Below, piece after piece: positions 59,273-64,000 of a DNA stretch of 64,000 nucleotides. Positions within the stretch are counted from its first letter, which is position 1. Each line of letters opens with the position of its first letter. The translations under genes and the position numbers were made by a program. The notes under the pieces were generated by a model that saw only the letters and a list, made by a program, of their open reading frames with translations, searched no databases and was not told where the DNA came from. The stretch spans positions 55,192,526-55,256,525 of the forward strand of contig CM028382.1 in assembly GCA_013146195.2 (NCBI GenBank), in the 5' to 3' direction. The stretch comes from Codonopsis lanceolata. Lineage: Eukaryota > Streptophyta > Magnoliopsida > Asterales > Campanulaceae.

Positions 59273-59640
59273 ATGTGCCACTTTGGGCCTGAACGTTGTT
59301 GTTGAGCCACTTTGGGCCTGAATTTTGTTGTGTGGCACTTTGGGCCTGAATGTTGTTGTGTGCCGCTTTGGGCTTGAATGTTGTTGTGTGCCCCTTTGGG
59401 CCTGAATGTTGTTGTGTGCCACTTTGGGCCTGAAGCAAATCTTGCTGATGTGCCACTTTGGGCCTGAATTTGTTGATGTGCCACTTTGGGCCTGAATATT
59501 GCTGATGTGCCACTTTGGGCCTGAATTTGTTGATGTGCCACTTTGGGCCTGAATAGCCACTCTGGGCTAGAATTAATTTGCTGTGCCACTGTGGGCCTTG
59601 AATGCCACTTTGGGCCCGAAATGCCACTTGGGCTTGAACC
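59273..59640 (-). repeat. 28-bp minisatellite, about 14 units, open in all three minus frames
   Basis: Units of the form GCCACTTTGGGCCTGAATGT plus TGTTGTGT (27-34 bp). On the minus strand this gives overlapping ORFs in all three frames with peptides such as GPKWHINKF, RPKVAHQQI and QAQSGTSTN. Because 28 is not a multiple of 3, one frame cycles through the three peptide types. Confidence 0.9.
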
Positions 59641-59944
59641 AATTTGTATTTGGTCTGAATGTTGTTGTGCCAAGATCCATCTAGTTTGGTGAAACTGGTT
59701 TCTGTTGCTCTGCGCGGGCCAAGACTCGAGTCATCCAGGTTGATCTTTCTTTTCTTGATTTCTTCTATGCGATTATTACAAGACTAGTTATATTCCTTTC
59801 AGCCAACTAACAACCGCACTTCTCCTTCCCTCTTTACAAACTGATGAAATAAACTACACGCACTCAAGTGTGTGTATATATTGTAGAGAGAGAGAGAGGG
59901 TTGCTGGGGAGTGTAGGAGATGGGTTTCTTGAAATTGTTGCTGT

Positions 59945-60290
59945 TACTTGACTTCAAACAGTTTCTTCAGCCGGTTCGTTCTGGGATCCACCTCCGGTGC
60001 TCCCTCCGTTTTAATTGCGGAGATGGAACACAAGCTTCGCCTGTTGTTGAAATCCTGTTGTACGGACTTGGGAATTAACAACCGTCCGATTCCGTGAATG
60101 AGTCCGTCGGGACGCACGAGACATCGTTGGAAACGACCTCAGCCAAAAGGCCAATTTGAGTTTTGGCGAGCCGAGGCATGGGATCGATGGGGGAGACTCG
60201 AGAAGGAATCGCTTGAATTCGGGGACGAGGTCGCGCTCGAGAGCTTCATTCTTGGGGGCGAAAATGGTAATGTTGTGTTGGCTGACGGTT
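59945..60290 (-). pseudogene. Captured fragment of a fasciclin-like arabinogalactan protein gene
   Basis: Minus strand, same sense as the retrotransposon. Piece 1 (about 60285-60200) reads HNITIFAPKNEALERDL then PEFKRFLLE, the start of a fasciclin domain. Piece 2 (about 60115-59945), in another frame, reads RPDGLIHGIGRLLIPKSV, QQDFNNRRSLCSISAI and EGAPEVDPRTNRLKKL, the end of that domain and the linker typical of plant FLA15-18-type proteins. Between them ~80 bases do not fit and the middle of the domain is deleted. Family members are secreted, usually two-fasciclin cell-wall proteins. No signal peptide or second domain is present. A 120-codon ORF (60373-60011) covers piece 1 but shifts out of frame before piece 2. 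Confidence 0.9.
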
Positions 60291-60512
60291 TCTTGATGGA
60301 TGGGTTGTAGATCTGTTGTTGTGAAACAAAATCTTGAAATTGTTGTTGTGGAAGAAATGGCTGCAACCATCATTGAACGAAAATTACAGACAACAAGATT
60401 TGGGGAGGTATTGCTCGCTTGGCGTTGGTGTTTCTACCTAATCAGCGTATAAATTGTGTTTTCTGAATGAATTTGTAGGGAAGAACAAATAGATGAGGGT
60501 ATGTCGATCTTT

Positions 60513-60524
60513 GCTCTGATACCA
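60513..60524 (-). other. Primer-binding site of the LTR element
   Basis: Reads TGGTATCAGAGC on the minus strand directly inside the LTR, complementary to the 3' end of plant initiator tRNA-Met. Confidence 0.9.
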
Positions 60525-60698
60525 TGTCAAGTTTGGTGAAGGATGGGTGGTTAAAGAAGGAAGGTTGCCGGACCACCACCATTGACGGTGGTGGCCGGGG
60601 GAGAGAGAAGTAGAGAACGCACAACACACCGAGAGAAAGAAGAGAAACCGAAATTGTTATTGAATTGAATTGTGTTGAAATCTAAAACTATTACAAGA

Positions 60699-60706
60699 TA
60701 TTTATA
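60699..60706 (-). promoter_or_regulatory. Possible TATA box in the 5' LTR
   Basis: TATAAATA on the minus strand, ~100 bases into the LTR (U3). A copy is in the other LTR at about 59087-59094. It would drive transcription through the captured gene fragment in the sense direction. Confidence 0.45.
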
Positions 60707-60800
60707 TCAAAAATAAAAGTATCTATTGGGCTAAACAATATAAATGGGCTAACCAATGTGATAGGCCCAATTGGGCTTACATGTTGAATTAATTTTCTTT

Positions 60801-60856
<56 letters not shown>

Positions 60857-61661
60857 TAATAATAGTGGAAGTCTTCTAACCAACATCAGATACATAATAA
60901 TAATAGTAAAAGTATTTTATTTTAACATTTTTGAAAGATACATCTATTATATTAATAATAATAGTAGAAGTCTTTTATTTTAAAACTTTTGAAACCGACA
61001 TCATTTTCTAACGAATGTAGGATACATGTATTCTATTAATAATTAATAATAATACGAGAAGTCTTTTATCTTAAAACTCTTAAAACCAACATTATTTTCT
61101 ATCTAATATGAGATACATATCTTCTATTGTTAGTAAAATAATTTTATCTACCAACTTTTAAACTAAAATAATTCTTTGTAATTAATGAGGAATAAATCAT
61201 TTTTATTGGTAAGATTTTACTTAAAGACTTTTAAAGTCAACATCAACTTCTAACAAATATGAACATATATCTTCTTTTGTTAGTTTAGTAAAAATCATTT
61301 ATCTAAATACTTTTTAAACCAACATCAATTTTTAACTAATGTTTGTTACATCACTTTTATTGATAATTATAGTAGAGATCCATATTGCATTGGTTATAAA
61401 TTAATATTGATTTTAGAAATCATTAAAGTACTCACATAATACTTGTTGAAAAATTAGTGTTTTTAGTGAAAGAAATTGTGTAACTTGAGGCACAAATTTC
61501 TTTAGGTGTCATTTGTTTGTTGACAAAGGTAATTGTGCAAATGTGTTCTACTTGGTTAGAGCATCAAAATGATATATTTATTTGTATAAATCGAGTTTTG
61601 GATGAATAATATATCAAAGCTTAAAGTATGGTATTATAAGTGGGTCATTAGAGTAAAGTAT

Positions 61662-62253
61662 TGTAATACCCCAATCCCACATCGGGTAGATGTGAGACTT
61701 GTGTTTGATTTATAAGGTAGTCATGCACTACTACTGGGCACCAACATCATCCATGGACTTTTGGGTTGGCTTGTGGTGGGCATGATGACCTAATGTGTTG
61801 TGTGCTCGGTGGGCTAGTGTGTGGGCTACACGTAACGGACCGGGCTTTCGGGCTCGGGGTGTTACAAATGGTATCAGAGCGGGTCCCGACCGAAAATGTG
61901 GGAACAAAGTGCTGTGCGGACCAAAGTACTACACCGCAGAAGGTGGGAGCCACCTCTTGATCCCCGTACGAGCCACCTCTTGAATCCTGCATCGCCCGAG
62001 GTACGATTCGGCCTTGATGAGGACGTCAATGATTTGAGTGGGGGAGATTGTAATACCCCAATCCCACATCGGGTAGATGTGGGACTTGTGTTTGATTTAT
62101 AAGGTAGTCATGCACTACTACTGGGCACCAACATCATCCATGAACTTTTGGGTCGGCTTGTGGTGAGCCTGATGACCCAAGGTGCTACGTGCTCGGTGGG
62201 CCAGTGTGTGGGCTACACGTAGCGGACCGAGCTTTCAGACTCGAGGAGTCACA
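61662..62253 (+). mobile_element. TRIM (miniature LTR retrotransposon), copy B
   Basis: LTRs 61662-61866 and 62049-62253, both 205 bp, TGTAATACCCCAATCCC...; primer-binding site TGGTATCAGAGC at 61869-61880; polypurine tract GTGGGGGAGAT before the second LTR. Flanks AGTAT/AGTAC are a 4/5 target duplication. The LTRs differ at roughly 15 positions by eye. The ~180-bp interior is non-coding; short ORFs across it are not genes. Confidence 0.9.
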
Positions 62254-64000
62254 AGTACTCACTCAATGCCAATATGATAATATTATCTCATATTGGTTAA
62301 GAAATGATGTGGTAGTAAATGTTTTTTTCTATAAAAGATTTCTACTATTATTAACAATAGAATAGATTAATAGTAAATGATTAATATCACAATATCATAT
62401 CAACTATTATATTTAGCTAATGGCTAGAAAATGAAAAGTGTCAAGTCAAGTGATGTAGAAGCTTGAGAATTCAACAATATCAAAAGGTGGGTGATGTGAT
62501 ACATATCTTCAATTGATAATAATATAAAAATTCTTTTATCTAAAAACTTTTATAATCAATATCTATTTTTAAATAATGTGAGATACATCTCTTTGTAACC
62601 AATATGAGATACATTATCTATAAACATTTTAAATCAATATCACTTTCCTAACAAATATGAAATACATATTTTCTATTGGTAATAAGTCTTTTATAAAAAG
62701 ACTTTTAATACATATATCACTCTCTAACCAATGTAGAATACATCTCATCATTTAGTAATAATAGTAGAAGTTTTTTATTTTAAAAAAATTTAAACAAACA
62801 TCTCTTTCTATATAATGAGATATATCTTTTCTCTTCTCTTCTATTGATGATAAAAGTATATGTTTTTTTTATCTAAAGACTTTTAAAATCAACATCACTT
62901 TTTAAGCAATGTAGGATGTATCTCTTTTATTGGTAATAATAGTAATTTAAAACCAACATTAATTTATAGAAAATGTGTGATATATCTCTTCTATTGCTAA
63001 TAATAGTAAAAGTTTTTTTTATCTAATCTAAAATAATTTAAAATTCAATATCATTTTCTAACCAATGTGAAATATACATTTTCTATTGGTAATAATGGTA
63101 GAAGTCTTGCATCAAAAGATTTTGAAAACCAACATCACTTTCTAACCAATGTATGATACATCTCTTCTATTGGTAGTTAATAATAGTATTTTTAAAACCA
63201 ACATCAATTTCTAATTAATGTGGGATACATCTTTTCTATTGTTAATAATAGTAAAATATTTGTAACCAATGTGAGATACATCTATTGTAAGAGTGAAAGT
63301 ATTTAGTGTAAAGACTTTAAAATCTAACTTTTCTTATTAAACAATGTGATATGCATGTCTTTTATCGGTAATAAGAGTAGAAGTCTTTTATATAAGACTT
63401 TCAAAACGAACATTTTTTTTCTAAACAATGTAAAATGCATCTCTTCTATGGTGATAAGTAGAAGTCTTTTATCAAAATAATTTTAAAACCAATATTAATT
63501 TATAATCATTATGAAATACATATATACTAATATTACCATTAGAAGAGATGTTTCTTATATTGGTTATAAATTGATGTTAGTTTTAAAAGTCATTAAAAGT
63601 CTTTTATCTTAAAACTTTTGAAACAAACATCATTTTCTAACGAATGTGGGATACATTTATTCTATTAATAATAATAGTAGAAATCTTTTATCTTAAGACT
63701 TTTGCACCAACATTATTTTCTATCTAATGTGGATGCATCTCTTCTATTGTTAGTATAAGAATTTTATCTAAAATTTTTACACTAAATTAATTTTTTGTAA
63801 CCAATGAGGAATAAATCATTTTTATTGGTAAGATTTTAGCTAAGGACTTTTAAAGTCAACATCAACTTCTAACAATTGTGAACACATATATTCTTTTGTT
63901 AGTTTAGTAAACGTCATTTATCTAAATATTTTTAAAACCAACATCAATTTTCAACTAATATTTGTTAAATCACTTTTATTGGTAATTATAGTAGAGATGC

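Larger units (their letters stand above)
58913..60804 (-). mobile_element. Young non-autonomous LTR retrotransposon carrying a host gene fragment
   Basis: LTRs 58913-59192 and 60525-60804, both 280 bp, TGTCAAG...TTTAACA, identical by eye. On the minus strand the primer-binding site is TGGTATCAGAGC (plus 60513-60524), matching initiator tRNA-Met, and the polypurine tract is GAGTTGAGGGAG at the other side (59193 on). Flanking TATAT on both sides fits a 5-bp duplication but lies in a TA repeat. The 1,332-bp interior has no gag or pol; instead it holds a fasciclin-like arabinogalactan gene fragment and a 28-bp repeat array. It must be moved by proteins supplied in trans. Confidence 0.95.
58443..64000 (-). 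repeat. AT-rich tandem array adjoining a Helitron-like terminus
   Basis: Many diverged copies of a ~75-95-bp motif (AACCAACATCA...TTTCTAACCAATGT...GATACATCTCTTCTATTGGT, AATAATAGTAGAAGTCTTTT) run from about 58480 to the window end, with a higher-order duplication of about 283 bp near 58483/58764. It is interrupted by the LTR element 58913-60804 and the TRIM 61662-62253. On the minus strand its left edge ends in a hairpin and CTAG. No coding. Confidence 0.7.

Noticed and set aside
59137..59673. Minus-strand ORFs of 120-178 codons as real proteins
   Set aside because: They are read-through of a 28-bp minisatellite open in all frames; no family recognised.

Overview
The window is nuclear DNA from a flowering plant, almost certainly a eudicot. 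The evidence is plant transposon families (CACTA/TNP2, Ty1-copia, long-LTR chromovirus-like LTRs, plant L1 LINEs, TRIMs, Tourist and Stowaway MITEs) and fragments of plant nuclear genes with plant-type GT-AG introns. The sequence is AT-rich, transposons are nested in one another, and there is one 100-base assembly gap (6481-6580). I found no complete ordinary host gene, no tRNA or rRNA gene, and no bacterial or organellar genes. This looks like repeat-dense intergenic or pericentromeric chromatin.

Layout. 1-5200: 5'-side part of a CACTA element (copy A). 6581-10667: decayed copia element, followed by the 3' part of a long LTR (to 11873) and a 702-bp higher-order tandem array (to about 13870). 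13925-24925: a zone with intron-bearing fragments of four unrelated host genes (MATE transporter, glucose-6-phosphate dehydrogenase, VPS41, S28 Pro-X carboxypeptidase), broken up by a LINE carrying a TRIM and a SINE, a solo LTR carrying a hAT-like element, and a Stowaway MITE. 25287-36880: second CACTA copy (B) with an apparently intact four-exon transposase, a Tourist MITE and an internally deleted LINE. 37300-46200: two inverted arms with palindromic 66-bp repeats, enclosing a Tat/Ogre-like LTR region that itself holds a solo LTR. 46253-50153: a 3.9-kb solo LTR with a nested Stowaway. 51640-57841: a Tourist MITE and a nearly full-length L1 encoding an RNase H domain. 58443-64000: an AT-rich tandem array next to a Helitron-like 3' terminus, containing a young LTR element and a TRIM.

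The most notable point is gene capture. The 1.9-kb LTR element at 58913-60804 has LTRs that look identical by eye and carries a sense-strand fragment of a fasciclin-like arabinogalactan protein gene between its primer-binding site and polypurine tract. The second point is the string of intron-retaining gene fragments lying beside the intact CACTA transposase. CACTA copies A and B, about 97% identical where read closely, serve as empty/filled-site controls for several insertions. All calls come from reading the sequence; no database search was run.
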